Below, in pieces: positions 48,481 to 59,177 of a stretch of DNA of 64,000 bases. Made by a program: the position numbers and the translations under genes. The notes under the pieces are model-generated. The model searched no databases. It was given only the letters and a program-made list of their open reading frames with translations, and was not told the DNA's origin. Source of the DNA: Puccinellia tenuiflora (lineage: Eukaryota; Streptophyta; Magnoliopsida; Poales; Poaceae); the NCBI GenBank assembly GCA_012064385.1, contig QRDG01000527.1, forward strand, positions 2,308,349 to 2,372,348. Reading direction: 5' to 3'. Position 1 is the first letter of the stretch; every line of letters starts with the position of its first letter.

Positions 48481-49675
48481 ATTCCATTGAGGGACTCATC
48501 AAAAGGAAATAAGGAAAACTCCATTGAGTACCGGCTCACATGAAGACTTTTGGGCATGTCAACATGAGAGATTTGGGTCTTGTTTAGTTAGTCGCATAGA
48601 TTTTGGACCCTTTGTACTCCTATCTACTATGGCTCGTGAGAGACTGGTTGAGCAAAACCGCAAGTTGAGCCATGTTTCGTATTTCATTTGTTTGCCAACA
48701 ATATTCTACGCGAGGTGAGTCATGTGCGAATGAAGAAGGCAAGTAAGGAAAACTGAAAAATTGCATTCTGTGACACCACTTAATGATATTCACATAAAGC
48801 TGAAGGGGTGCTGCATTGTATTCAGTTGAGACGGTGATCAAAATGGAAAGCACCCTAAAGATAAAAAATAAGGCTAAGGAAGAAGTATACTATACTGTAG
48901 CTGGATAAGGTAGATACCAAAACTTTGATAAAGATTGAGGCAACCCATTTTATGTTTTATTTTAATATCCGCTCCGTCCATTCTTTAGTGAGCTGGAGCG
49001 TTGCCATCTTATCCACGGAAAACGCGTCAAGCTATCGCTTCGGGTCGAAGCACTAAAAGAAAAAGACCGGGAAACGCGGCGGCATAGGAACCACGGGAAC
49101 CCAGGAGGGAGAAAGACGATGTACGGGATACGGGTGGTGGACTATGTTTTAGTTTTCCGTCGACCCAGGTTCAGGTTATATAAGCATCTACTCTTGGTAG
49201 TCTATTGCATTGCCGCCAAGATTTCCCGCCATGAAAGTATGGTCAGCATCACGAAACTAATCAACAAGGGAAGGCACATGACAAGGGCGATTTGGCAACG
49301 GTGATGTCGAGGAACCACGACAGCGTGTTTTACCCTGCCAAGATGGTCTCTTGTTGACCATGACCTTTGTGATCGCGGTACCCATCCTGCTAGCCGTGAC
49401 GACTAAAGGGGAGAGAAGGACGATGTGGCTGCAGAATCGATGATTGCGCTTCGATCTTGGGGAATTGATAAAGGTGTGACGGTGGCAACGGCAACGATGA
49501 GAGGAGAATGGCAGGAGAACACTTTGGTTGCAAAGGGAGACGAACAGGGCCGACGAAGTCTCGATAGAAGGCAAGGCCAGCGTGAAATGAAGGCGAGGAA
49601 GACCGCCGGCCAAAACCGAGGAAGACAAGGTTGTAGGGGATAATTTGTGGGTAGCGGTAATTAGCCTTTTTTCTT
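48481..49675. other. Helitron B 5' region, no gene recognised
   Basis: Mixed composition. A moderately GC-rich stretch at 49260-49640 has open frames on both strands without domain signatures. Nothing else is supported. Confidence 0.4.
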
Positions 49676-49920
49676 ACGGGTTAAGTCGGACTGTCACGTC
49701 ATACATCATTGGGATGATTTGGGGCATTGAATTTGCACCAGTGAACTGTGTAGATCGTTTGGATCTGACACTCTCCCTTTTCTTATATTAGTGATGGTGA
49801 TGATAGGACGGACGGTCACATTATAAATCATTGGGCCAATTTGAAAAGTTGGATTTGCCCCTCTGTACGGTGTAGATCGCTTGGATGTGACACTCTCCCT
49901 CTTTTTTATATTAGTGGTGA
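49676..49920 (-). repeat. Duplicated Helitron 5' terminal segment, about 120-bp period
   Basis: Two divergent tandem copies (about 49688-49800 and 49807-49920) share ATCATTGGG, GTGTAGATCG, TTGGAT and GACACTCTCCCT and both finish in TTAGTG...GGTGA followed by T. On the minus strand each copy begins TCACCA, so each could serve as a Helitron 5' end after a host A. Confidence 0.7.
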
Positions 49921-50873
49921 TATGTTCCGAGACATTGCATATATAGTCCAACATAACATGTCTCCATGTATCTTCATTAGCATAACTTAATTATATGGAA
50001 CCTTCACTTCCACAACTTCCATGATGATTTAGTATTTCTGTTGCTAGAGCTCGAATTTCTTTCTACCCAACAAGAATTAGTTAGAACGCCGATAAGTCGT
50101 GATGACATTGTCTTTGATTAGGCGAAGAGGAACAAATGCACTTGAGTTAACTGAGTTTGGCAAACAAAGAGTAGCGCTTTGTAAAATTTCCAGGCAATTC
50201 GAATTTTGTGAATAATTTCGTACAGAGCTTTGTAAATCGAAAATGCGCTTGAGTGAACTGAATTTGGCAAACGGGTTAAAAAATGATAAATAGTTGTCAC
50301 TGAAGGCGTCACCTCGTTTGTTCTGATGTGCACTTTTGACCAGTAAGCTTGGCAGTAAGATTATGTTAAATCCGTTACTTCGAATTAGCCTCTAAATACA
50401 AGCTGTACAATATTTTCTAGGTTTTCATAGTTTATCTAATTGTTCAAATTGGTTTTACAAATTGTAAACAACGATCAGTTTAGGGATCTGTCCAAAACAT
50501 AATTTTTCTACATGCAGTGATCTTATTTGCAACTTTAGGATGTTTTCTGGATTCTAAACATCAATGGTTTGCTCGATTTCATATTAAATATTAATATCTA
50601 TGAAAAGGTTAAGTGTCTTCCCTTGCGTGGCAGTGGAAGCGTGCTCAGAGTTGAGTGATTTGAGTCTATAATTCTCAGATTTTGGAAAAATTGAATATGT
50701 GTTGTGTATATGATACATAAAACTTGATTATATGGTTGAGCATCAAATTATGGTATTGTAATTATATCCTCAAGCTACTTGGTGTAGATGTTGTGAAAGG
50801 TATATCATATCCTTAAGCTTCTGAAATGAATTGGTTAAGTACTGCTACAAGCATGAATCGGAAGTATCGACGA
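49921..50873. other. AT-rich spacer between Helitron B and captured-gene fragment
   Basis: No frame, repeat or structured element recognised. Likely host or old element DNA. Confidence 0.4.
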
Positions 50874-52745
50874 GCCTCTTCCCGACCTCTTGTCGCAAGC
50901 ACACAAAAAATGGGAGCGGAGGCGCGCCGGCGCCGCCGCATCAGGCTACCTCCTCTTCACCGCCACACCATCACTGTTACGCCATCGGAGAAGTGACAAC
51001 ACCGGATCCGGCCGCTTGAGGTTGACGAGGATGGAGCCGAGGTGGAGAGGATAACACTGTTCACTCCGCCCTTCGCTGGTACTCCTGGACCAGCGCTCCT
51101 CCCTTTACACGACGGTGTCTCTCCTCCAACTTCCATCACGTCCCCTGCAACCGGCGGCCGGCCGTCCCCAGCTCGACGACAGGGTGCCGAGCCAGGAGTT
51201 CTCCTCTCCCTGTCTAACTCTAACCTGCCGACGTCACACTGTCCTCCGTTCCGCCGTCGCTGCCGCGAGATCGACGTCGGACGGACGGACGCTCTTACAG
51301 CCAGCATCTCCCCGCCTTGAAGCCGTCCCCTTCCATCAGTCACACGCAGGTCGACCGCCGCAATTTGCAGGTTGTATCAGTGTACATCGGCCGGAAGGGC
51401 ATGGTACATACATCTGCTTGCGTTGTTCTTCGTCTCGTGTTGTATAACAATTTTGTGTGTGTATCCTGTTACCCGAAGCATCATGTCTTTTCTGTGTGTT
51501 TTAAGGACGTGCACAATGTAAAGCGTGATGTTCGCATGGGGTTTCAGGTTCAGTAATATGCCACTATGTGCTAGGTAGACTGGTAAAGATGTGCAGTAGG
51601 TTGGAGAGTGCATTTCATATGAATGGTTTTCAATAAGAATAGAACTAATGGATCTTGCCCCCGGAGAGAAAAATGGAACACAAATAGTATACTGCCATTA
51701 GTCTTCGTGTTTCCATATAATGCTTATGTTCAGTATACTGTCAGCCTTTATTGTTTATTTCTTTCATGTTGGAACCGACCTCTTTCATCTGTTGGATCCA
51801 GTGTCTTCAATGTGCCGGCCACGACCCATGTTAACATTTGTGATTTGTCTATTTTTTCTTGCTGCTGCTTCGTTTCATATATGCAGATAGTCAGATACAG
51901 AGCTAGCTTATACTAGCTAGCTTACTGTTTTTTTCCATTTATAGCTAGCTTGCTGCTTTTTCGTTTGATACATGGAGATGCAGATCTAGCTAGCTTGCTG
52001 CTATGGAATATGCAGGAAGATTGCTTTCTGTAACTTTCCCTGATTTGCATGCAATGTAGAAAGTTTGATGCTTGATTAATGATTTCGTGGATCTTTCTTC
52101 TTGTGATGCTTGTAAATTTCCGTAGAGATACTCTCCTGGAGGGTATGAGGATGCTTGATGAATGATTTCATGGATCTTTCTTCTTGTGATGCAAAATAAT
52201 GATCGCTGATTTCTGTTTAATTTGTCTTTGGTGACAGTTTGAGGGTTCAGACTCCATCGAGCAGCAGAATAGACTCCTTTCAGGCCATACTTAATTCTGT
52301 TTTTAAGTTTCTGCTAGCTAAGCTATTAATATTATCCACAAGGAATTTATCTTTGTTCACGGTGCAATAGTTCAGTAAGTTCTGCCAAATGAAATAATTT
52401 TGGCCTTATCTTTGAAGCCTGAGATGGTTTATTTGATGTTTGCAGCGGCAACATCAGGGAGGGCGTGTCGGCGTCGCCTAAGGTCGCGCCTAGCACGCTG
52501 TCTCTCACCGATGGACGCGCGGGGCGTACGACCCAAAGACGAACTACATCACGCCGCGGACGGACTTCCTGCGCTACAACCCGAAGCGGAGCACCGAAAT
52601 CCTCTTCCGGCTCGAGCGTGAGGTGGAGGAGTGCTGCAGTGTCTCCTCGGGCACCGAGATCTCGGAGGCGGTCTACTCCATCTCGTCAGCCAAAGAGAGC
52701 GACTCTGAGTGTGATGTGTTGATGAGGAGGAGGTGTTGCCGGTGA
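50874..52745 (+). pseudogene. Captured plant gene fragment, copy 1 (first exon, intron, second exon)
   Basis: 50874-51320 repeats the first-exon segment found in Helitron H1 (53155-53495) and extends beyond it to a stop. A point change (TGA near 50995) breaks the frame inherited from that exon. After a ~1.1-kb intron-like stretch, an acceptor (TTTGCAG near 52445) opens an exon that ends at a GTGAGT donor at 52742. The exon reads GNIREGVSASPKV, then shifts frame near 52520 into YDPKTNYITPRTDFLRYNPK and FRLEREVEECCS. That motif resembles a conserved segment of uncharacterised plant membrane proteins (recollection, not checked). Two disruptions make it a pseudogene. No Helitron terminus is visible at its left edge. 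Confidence 0.55.
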
Positions 52746-53103
52746 GTGTGACTCTAAGTCGTGGCCATCTTTTATTTTGTGAATTATAGTTTTTAGAGAC
52801 GATCTTTTTCGACTATGCTAAATCTCCTGTTCAAGTTCATCATTTCTATTGGTTTTCTATGCTGAAACATAAATTGTTGTTCAATTTTCAAGCAGATACG
52901 ACACATGGGTAATCTCTCCTATCTAAAAAGAAAGTTTCGTTCCTTAGTCTGCCAAACCAATGTTTTCACTGCTCTTTTCGTCCAACTCCCCTCATCCTTC
53001 GTCTCTCCATCCCGCATGCGACGAAAAAACCATCCATGTAAACGTCTACGCAACGAAATTGTCGCCAAGAAGCCCGTTCCCCACGTCCGTGACTCCCTCT
53101 TCC

Positions 53104-53503
53104 ATGGATCGATTCTCCTTCCCCTCACGCCGCAAATCGCTGCCGCCAGTCTCCTCCTCTTCCCGACCTCTTGTCGCAAGCACACAAAAATTGGGAGCGG
53201 AGGCGCGCCGGCGCCGCCGCATCAGGCTACCTCCTCTTCACCGCCACACCATCACTCTTACGCCATCGGAGAAGCGACAACACCGGATCCGGCCGCTTGA
53301 GGTGGACGAGGATGGAGTCGAGGTGGAGAGGATACCACTGTTCACTCCGCCCTTCGCTGGTACTCCTGAACCAGCGCTCCTCCCTTTACACGACGGCGTC
53401 TCTCCTCCAACTTCCATCACGTCCCCTGCAACCGGCGGCCGAACGTCCCCAGCTCGACGACAGGGTGCCGAGCCAGGAGTTCTCCTCTCCCTGTCCTCCC
53501 TGC
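53104..53503 (+). pseudogene. Captured gene first exon, copy 2, inside H1
   Basis: The frame MDRFSFPSRRKSLPPVSSSS continues through STQKLGAEARRRRR and RPLEVDEDGVEVERIPLFTP. The last 341 bp (53155-53495) repeat 50874-51214 with few changes, and here the codon that is a stop in copy 1 is still open. A hAT-like element interrupts it at 53503. Sequence resumes at 55434 with CTGCCGACGT, matching copy 1 for a few more bases. Family not recognised. Confidence 0.5.
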
Positions 53504-55433
53504 CACTGGCGGAGCGTGCTGCAAAACAAAGGGAGGGCCAATACTTGTACTAGTACCAAGCAATCATGCACAAGTATTTTATATGCTTCTATGGTTTTAT
53601 CTTGAACCAAAGATATCTAACGGGTTTAAAAACAAGTTGATAATTTCAAGCAAAGCAGACCGTCTCAATTAATTTGTATGTGTAGCCAAAAGAAGAAAAC
53701 ATATAAATCTCCCAATGGGCATACAACAGTCAACATGGTCATTACATAGCAACATGATTAAAACACTCAATGCCTCGACTTGACAACTACCCCCCCCCCC
53801 TCTCGCGCGTCCCGTCGCCCCCGTGCGGCAGCGCGCGACTTGGCTCCTCCTTCCCAGCCCTCCCTTCATCCCTTCTTCCCCGTCGCCGTCGTCGGCAGGG
53901 TCCACCGGGCGAGCCCCGGGCGGCGCCGGCGGCGGTGGCTCGTCTTTCCCCGTGGCATGTAGGGCGGAGGCGGGACTCTCCCCTCATGGCGGCGGTGCAG
54001 TTCGGGCGGCAGCGGTCCGGCTTTGGTCGGGGATGGCGTGGCGGCGGTGACGCACGCCTGCACGCGGGGCGGCGACGAGATGCAGAGATGGCCGGCCAGC
54101 CCTGGCGGCCCAGATCTAGGCCCGCCGGGCCCCATCTGGGCTTGGGCGGGTCGGCCTGATCTGTGGCTCGTTCTGCAGATGGAGGTGACGGATTAGACGT
54201 AGGGGACGGCGGCGACAACAACCGGTCTGTTGCAGCACGACGGCGAGCTTCACGGGCCCATTCCGGGCCCGGCCGGACCCTATTAGAACTGGTGTGCCCC
54301 TGTGGGGGCTTTACGGGCCTGCGGGCTCGGCCGGATCTGACGGGGACTGGTGTGCTATGTTGTCGTGTCCGGTCGACTACCGCCCTCGACGGTGGAGGTT
54401 GTTCCCTCCCACCGGCCGTTGTGCTGCTGACTCCGGTTTATACTCCTGCTCACCTCCGTCTTGCAGACGTCGTGACGGCTACTTCGGTGAGACGACGATG
54501 GTGGCTTCGGGATCTTTTGGCGCATGTTGGTGGACGGTTTGTCTGGTGGTATCGAGGCTCGCCCTCATGGGGCTCTGGTGCAACGGATCGTCGGGGGGTG
54601 TGGACTGGGTCTTCGGGAGAAATCCTTGCCGGTTCGTCCGACACCGACGCGGTGCCGCTTTCGGGTGGCACCTTTCCTTCCTGAAGGGCGTCGTGGCTAC
54701 CCTGCATTCACGCCCTCCTGTGCCGGGGGAAACCCTAGGACCAGTGTGCTGGTCCGGCAGCAACGTTTTCCTTCTTGAAGGAGCTGCTTGGTACTCGTCG
54801 ATTTGGTGCTACGAGCGTGGTGGGACTTCTTCGGAGAGGGCGCGGCGGTTGCGAGTCTTAGTCGTTTAGTCAATCCGCCTTTGTCGTCGTTTTTTCTTCT
54901 TTTTCTCCTTTTCCTTTCTCTGGGTGCTTGTTGGCTGTCGCCCCAGCCGTGTCTCTCGTTGGTTGTATCGTGTGGTTGCTATATTTATATAGCGGGGCTA
55001 CGGCCTATTTCGTCGTCAATGCCTGGACTTTTTTATTGCATATCTTGATCAATTTGATGCTCCACGGCCAGAGTGTCCACGTTGGCGGAAGACGCCATGG
55101 GCTATGCGGCTTCGTAGAATGTTTGGAGTAAACATCAAAGCATGGACCAACTAATTTGCTGTTTTTTGAACTATTTGGAGAAGAACTAGAGAGCTAGGCT
55201 ATGCAGCTATGCGGATTGGGGACGGGAGAAGTGCAGAGGAGAGAGACAGCCGCACACGAACTAGGCAGGAGTTACATTTTTTTTTGAGCGTTAGCAGGAG
55301 TTACATGAGGTGGACGTCCTAGTATTTAGCAGATGGGCTCAATTATATGGGCCATATACCCTGGTAATATTGTTTAGCATTTTGGAAAGACTGGGCCGGA
55401 GCCCAGTATGGCCTCCATGACGCTCCGCCCGTG
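53504..55433. mobile_element. hAT-like DNA transposon, non-autonomous (1930 bp)
   Basis: Left end CACTGGCGGAGCGT and right end ACGCTCCGCCCGTG form imperfect terminal inverted repeats (13 of 14 by eye). Direct copies of CTCCCTGC flank it (53496-53503, 55434-55441). The 8-bp duplication and CA(C/G)NGGCGGAGC-type ends fit the hAT superfamily. Removal leaves sequence colinear with the related fragment at 50874-51240. The interior (about 53760-54870) is GC-rich with long overlapping frames on both strands, none with transposase (hAT dimerisation) motifs. Confidence 0.7.
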
Positions 55434-55690
55434 CTCCCTGCCGACGTGATATATGCCATTTATTTTGTTTCTCATGACTGAACCTGCGTATCTTTCCAGG
55501 ACAATCATGTGTCATTTACTACCCGGCCAGTATAATTTAAGTTAAGTATGAATAACTCTTGGAGCGGAAGTTACTTGTGTGATTCATGATAGAGAGGATA
55601 ATCAAGATTTGTTGATCACACATCATTTACAAGGAACAGACACCATTTGGGTAAATCACACATCATCTATTTATTGGTCTGGTAAAAATA

Positions 55691-55786
55691 CACTCTCTAC
55701 GATCCATAAAAAGTGTCGCTCATTTTGTATCAAGTTAGTACAAACTTTGTACTAAGTGGACGAAACTTTTTATGGATCGGAGGGAG
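55691..55786. mobile_element. Stowaway-like MITE (about 96 bp)
   Basis: GATCCATAAAAAGTGTCG on the left is mirrored by AACTTTTTATGGATCGGAGG on the right, with a TA next to each end. The left tip is mutated (CTCTCTAC instead of CTCCCTCC). It lies inside H1. Confidence 0.8.
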
Positions 55787-57063
55787 TACAATTTATATTT
55801 GCTGCGAGCAAGATTGTTGATTGGAAAGAAAGAACTCTACACGGGATTGGGTAGAGTTAGATATAAAGATTGGTCAATAATAGTTGCTACTTATATATTA
55901 TCGAAATTTGGATGATTGGTTAATAATGGCCGCTACTGTTATGTTGTATATGATTGGTTATGAATAAAATAGCAAAGAAAAAGATGGACATCGCATTTGC
56001 TTTTGCCATTTTGCCCTGAAATCAAAATTCAAATGCCAAGATATTGAGTGTGTATTGCCTTGCTACAAGAGGTCGGTGCATTTGCAATGTTTATTCGTTT
56101 TCCACTGGATGCGGTCTAATTTACTATCTGCATGAGAATATCAAAACTTGAAAATCTCCACTGTTTGTCTAACCGTGAGTGAATTTTCACCCAGGACCAA
56201 ACATTGTCTTCTTCTTTTTTTGTATAAGAACATGCACTGCCACTTTTATTGAAAATCTGTGCAAATCATGTCTACCTTGTTAATGTATATGAATTTTTTT
56301 GGGCTGGTAGATGCAATGCTTAGTTAGCAATATCTCCGCCTACTTTTTTCGTAACAAGGAAAAGCATGAGTGATGGAGGCGTGAAGAGATGTTGGAATGT
56401 CATAAGGATAATGAACGGATACGGAGAGCTTTCAATCACCAAGGAGAAGAAAATAATCATGTATAATGCTTTGTGTAATTCTCTGAATTGTGTATGCTCA
56501 AGGAAATATTCAGATTTGAACTAGATGTTTAAAAGATGTATTGTGATTTGTGGCTTCGATATCACGTGAGAAAAATCACATGCTGTATATGCCAAATCTT
56601 TGTCTCCAAAGAATATATACTCTTAAATTCCGAAGAATCTTGTGGCGGCGGTGGAGGCGGAGGAAGCCGAACCCAAACACGGAGGTTGTAGGGCTAGAAA
56701 GAGGGCCAACGTAAACCGGCACCGGCCAACGGGACATATGCTGTTCAACGATTATTTTGCGCACGAGCCGGTTTCTATGACACGTCCAATGAGAAATTAC
56801 TTTGTAAGGCTCTAGAAAGCAGAGTTTTCCTTACCCGTGGTGCTGCACATCTACATTCGGACTCCTCCCCCGATGATTTTGTTTGTTTCCACTGCTAACT
56901 CTACTGTTCGAGGTCTCCACTGCCGACTCTACTTCCTCAACTCGGAGGAAGGTGTGAATGCCTTCATAAAGTGGGGTGAGGTGGCGAAACCACATTGTGC
57001 CATGGATGCGCTTAAATTGTTTGGTTTCTGTGACATCTTATGTTTGTACGCAAAAGAATTCAA

Positions 57064-57092
57064 CCGTTGCAACGCACGGGCATATGACCTAG
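57064..57092 (+). terminator. Helitron H1 3' terminal hairpin and CTAG
   Basis: CCGT-TGCAACGC-ACGG forms a small hairpin, then after 9 nt CTAG and host T. This is the standard Helitron 3' structure that ends rolling-circle replication, not a transcription terminator. H2 has the corresponding CCCGT/ACGGG hairpin at 63108-63125. Confidence 0.7.
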
Positions 57093-57849
57093 TACTACTT
57101 AAAAAAGGAGTAGCGTTCCGTCGTCTGCCTCCTCGATGGTCCGTTCCGTCTCTCATCCGCCTCCTCTCGTCCGTCCTCCCGCACCACGTCCTTGCGAGCA
57201 CAGATGGACCAGGCCCAACAGAACCCGCTAAACGTTCATCAGTCTTGGCATGTCGCCCCCACCGACGTAAATTAGAACCCACAGACTTCGTCTACACGGT
57301 CAATTCCCCCAAATCATGCCTCCCCCACCGCCACTAAGAGCCCTGGGCCGTCGTCACCCCGGCACCACCAACGGCATTGGTCGCACATCACCTTCCGCCT
57401 CGCCGCCTTCGGCATCAGCCTCATGCTCGTCGGCCATAGCACGGACAAGCTTGCCTCACCGAAGAGGAGGGGGTGAAGCTGGACGGGCAGGTTGCCGTGG
57501 AAAAGGAGTGGAGGAGGTCACCGATTCGAAGACAACGGTGGCAACGCCCGCGTCAAGGAGCTCCAGCCTCCGCCGCATCGTCCTCCCGGCCTCGGCGCCG
57601 TTGTAGTCCTCTCCCGACTGCGCCACCGCCAAGCCCGGATCCAGACGGCAAGGACACGCCTTTTACTACTTAAAAAAGGAGTAGCGTTCCGTCGTCTGCC
57701 TCCTCGATGGTCCGTTTCGTCTCTCGTCCGCCTGGGTGCTCCTGTTCACCGCCTTCAGCGGCGTGAGCTGGAGGCGCCGCACAGGGCTCTTCCTCAGTGG
57801 CGTTTAATGGGCCGCGGTCCATCAGGTATGTATACTTACTTTTTTCTTT

Positions 57850-58490
57850 TTATGTTTTATTAAATCTGAATATTATTTAAAAACTTAATATTTTTTAAAA
57901 TCTAAAACATTTTTCAGTTCGGAATAGTTTAAAAAATATGAACATTTTTAAAATTGAATAATTTCAGATTTAAACATTTTTTGCTTTTGAACAATTTTCA
58001 ATTTTGAATAATTTTTACATTTGAACAATTTTTTGAATCTAAACAAATTTCAAATCTGATTTTCTCATAATTTATTTTTGAACGATTTTAAATAGTGAAC
58101 AGAAAATGGAGGTGAACGAAATTTATTTTTGAACGATTTAAAAGTGATCAGAAAATTTATTGTGAACGAAATTTATTTTTGAACGATTTTAAAAGTGAAC
58201 AGAAAATGGCGGTGAACAGAAACTAGTTTGAACAATTTAAAAGTGAACAGGAAAGACGGTGAAGAAAATAAATTTATTGTAAACGAAATTTATTTTTGAA
58301 CAATTTTAAAAGTGAACAGAAAATGGCGGTGAACAAAATTTATTTTTGAAGGAATTAAAAGCGAACAGAAAATTTATTATGAGCGAAATTTATTTTTGAA
58401 CGATTTTAAAAGTGAACATAAAATGGCGGTGAACGGAAACTATTTTAAACGATTTAAAAGTGAACAGAAAAGATCGGTGAATAAAATAAA
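57850..58490. repeat. Degenerate AT-rich minisatellite
   Basis: Units built from GTGAACAGAAAATGGCGGTG, GAACGAAATTTATTTTTGAA and CGATTTTAAAA recur with variable spacing, most regular at 58080-58490. The preceding part (57850-58080) has looser TTTGAAC/ATTTTT repeats. Confidence 0.75.
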
Positions 58491-58499
58491 TTTCTCAAA

Positions 58500-58910
58500 A
58501 TCATATACAAGTGACAAAAAAAGAAACAAAAAACTGAACAAATTTGAACAAATTTAAATAATTTTGTATTTTAAAAAATTCAAAATCTAAACGAAATTTG
58601 AATTTGAACAAATTCAAAATTTGAAAAAAAAGAAACTTAAAAATGAAAGAAAAAAAAACGAGAAAATAAAAAAAAGAAAAATGAAAGAAACAAAAAAGAA
58701 ACACAAAAAATAAGTGAAAAAAAAATAAAAAACGAAAAAAAGAAACAAAATTCAAATTTGAACAAAATTCAAAATCTGAACAAGAAAGGAAAATAGAAAT
58801 AAAAATGGAAGAAACAAAAAGGAAAAGAAAAAGAAAAACGAAAAAAGAAAAATGAAAGAAACATAAAAAAGAAAGAAACAAAAAAAGAAAAAGAAAAAAA
58901 GCAAACTGGG
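58500..58910. repeat. Purine-rich low-complexity tract
   Basis: Nearly pure A/G with GAAAAAAAG and GAAACAAAA motifs on the + strand. The Phe/Leu-rich minus-strand frames here are by-products of this composition. Confidence 0.75.
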
Positions 58911-59177
58911 CCGCCCCATTAGGGCGCGGGGTGCACGGGCCGGCCCATTTAAGCGCGCGGGGGGTGCGCGGCGCCAGCACCCCGCGCCGCAACGGGCGGC
59001 AAATAGGGTTTGCCCGTCCGCCTCCTCTCGTCCGTCCTCCCGCACCACGTCCTTGCGAGCACAGATGGACCAGGCCCAACAGAACCCGCTAAACATTCAA
59101 TCAGTCTTGGCATGTCGCCCCCACCGACGTAAATTAGAACCCACAGACTTCGTCTACACGGTTAATTCCCCCAAATC

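Larger units (their letters stand above)
37284..49920 (-). mobile_element. Non-autonomous Helitron B candidate, minus strand (12.6 kb)
   Basis: On the minus strand the 3' end is CTAG at 37287-37284, with a hairpin (CGGCG/CGCCG stem, 37295-37309) about 8 nt inside and host T next (A at 37283 on +). The 5' end is TCACCACTAATATAA reading down from 49920, preceded by host A (T at 49921 on +). Thus both ends satisfy the A^T insertion rule. A divergent second copy of the 5' end lies 120 bp inside. No Rep or helicase motif occurs within. The body carries exon-like islands and tandem duplications, as expected for gene-capturing Helitrons. Termini were recognised by eye, not by family alignment. Confidence 0.55.
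52913..57092 (+). mobile_element. Helitron H1, non-autonomous, + strand (4.2 kb)
   Basis: The 5' end TCTCTCCTATCTAAAAAG follows a host A at 52912. A conserved block (CTAAAAAG, CGTTCC, TCTGCC) is shared with H2 and H3. The 3' end is a hairpin (CCGT/ACGG stem, 57064-57079) followed by CATATGAC and CTAG at 57089-57092, with host T at 57093. No transposition proteins are encoded. Cargo is a captured first exon (53104-53495) split by a hAT-like element. A Stowaway-like MITE sits at 55691. The last ~0.7 kb matches the 3' region of H2 in patches. Confidence 0.65.

Noticed and set aside
53770..54869. Several 130-190-aa frames within the hAT-like element
   Set aside because: They overlap on both strands, are Arg/Gly/Ser-rich and lack transposase or other motifs. 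Retained only as GC-rich cargo.
58501..59079. 192-aa Phe/Leu-rich frame resembling a membrane protein
   Set aside because: It is produced by the A/G-rich tract at 58500-58910 read on the opposite strand.
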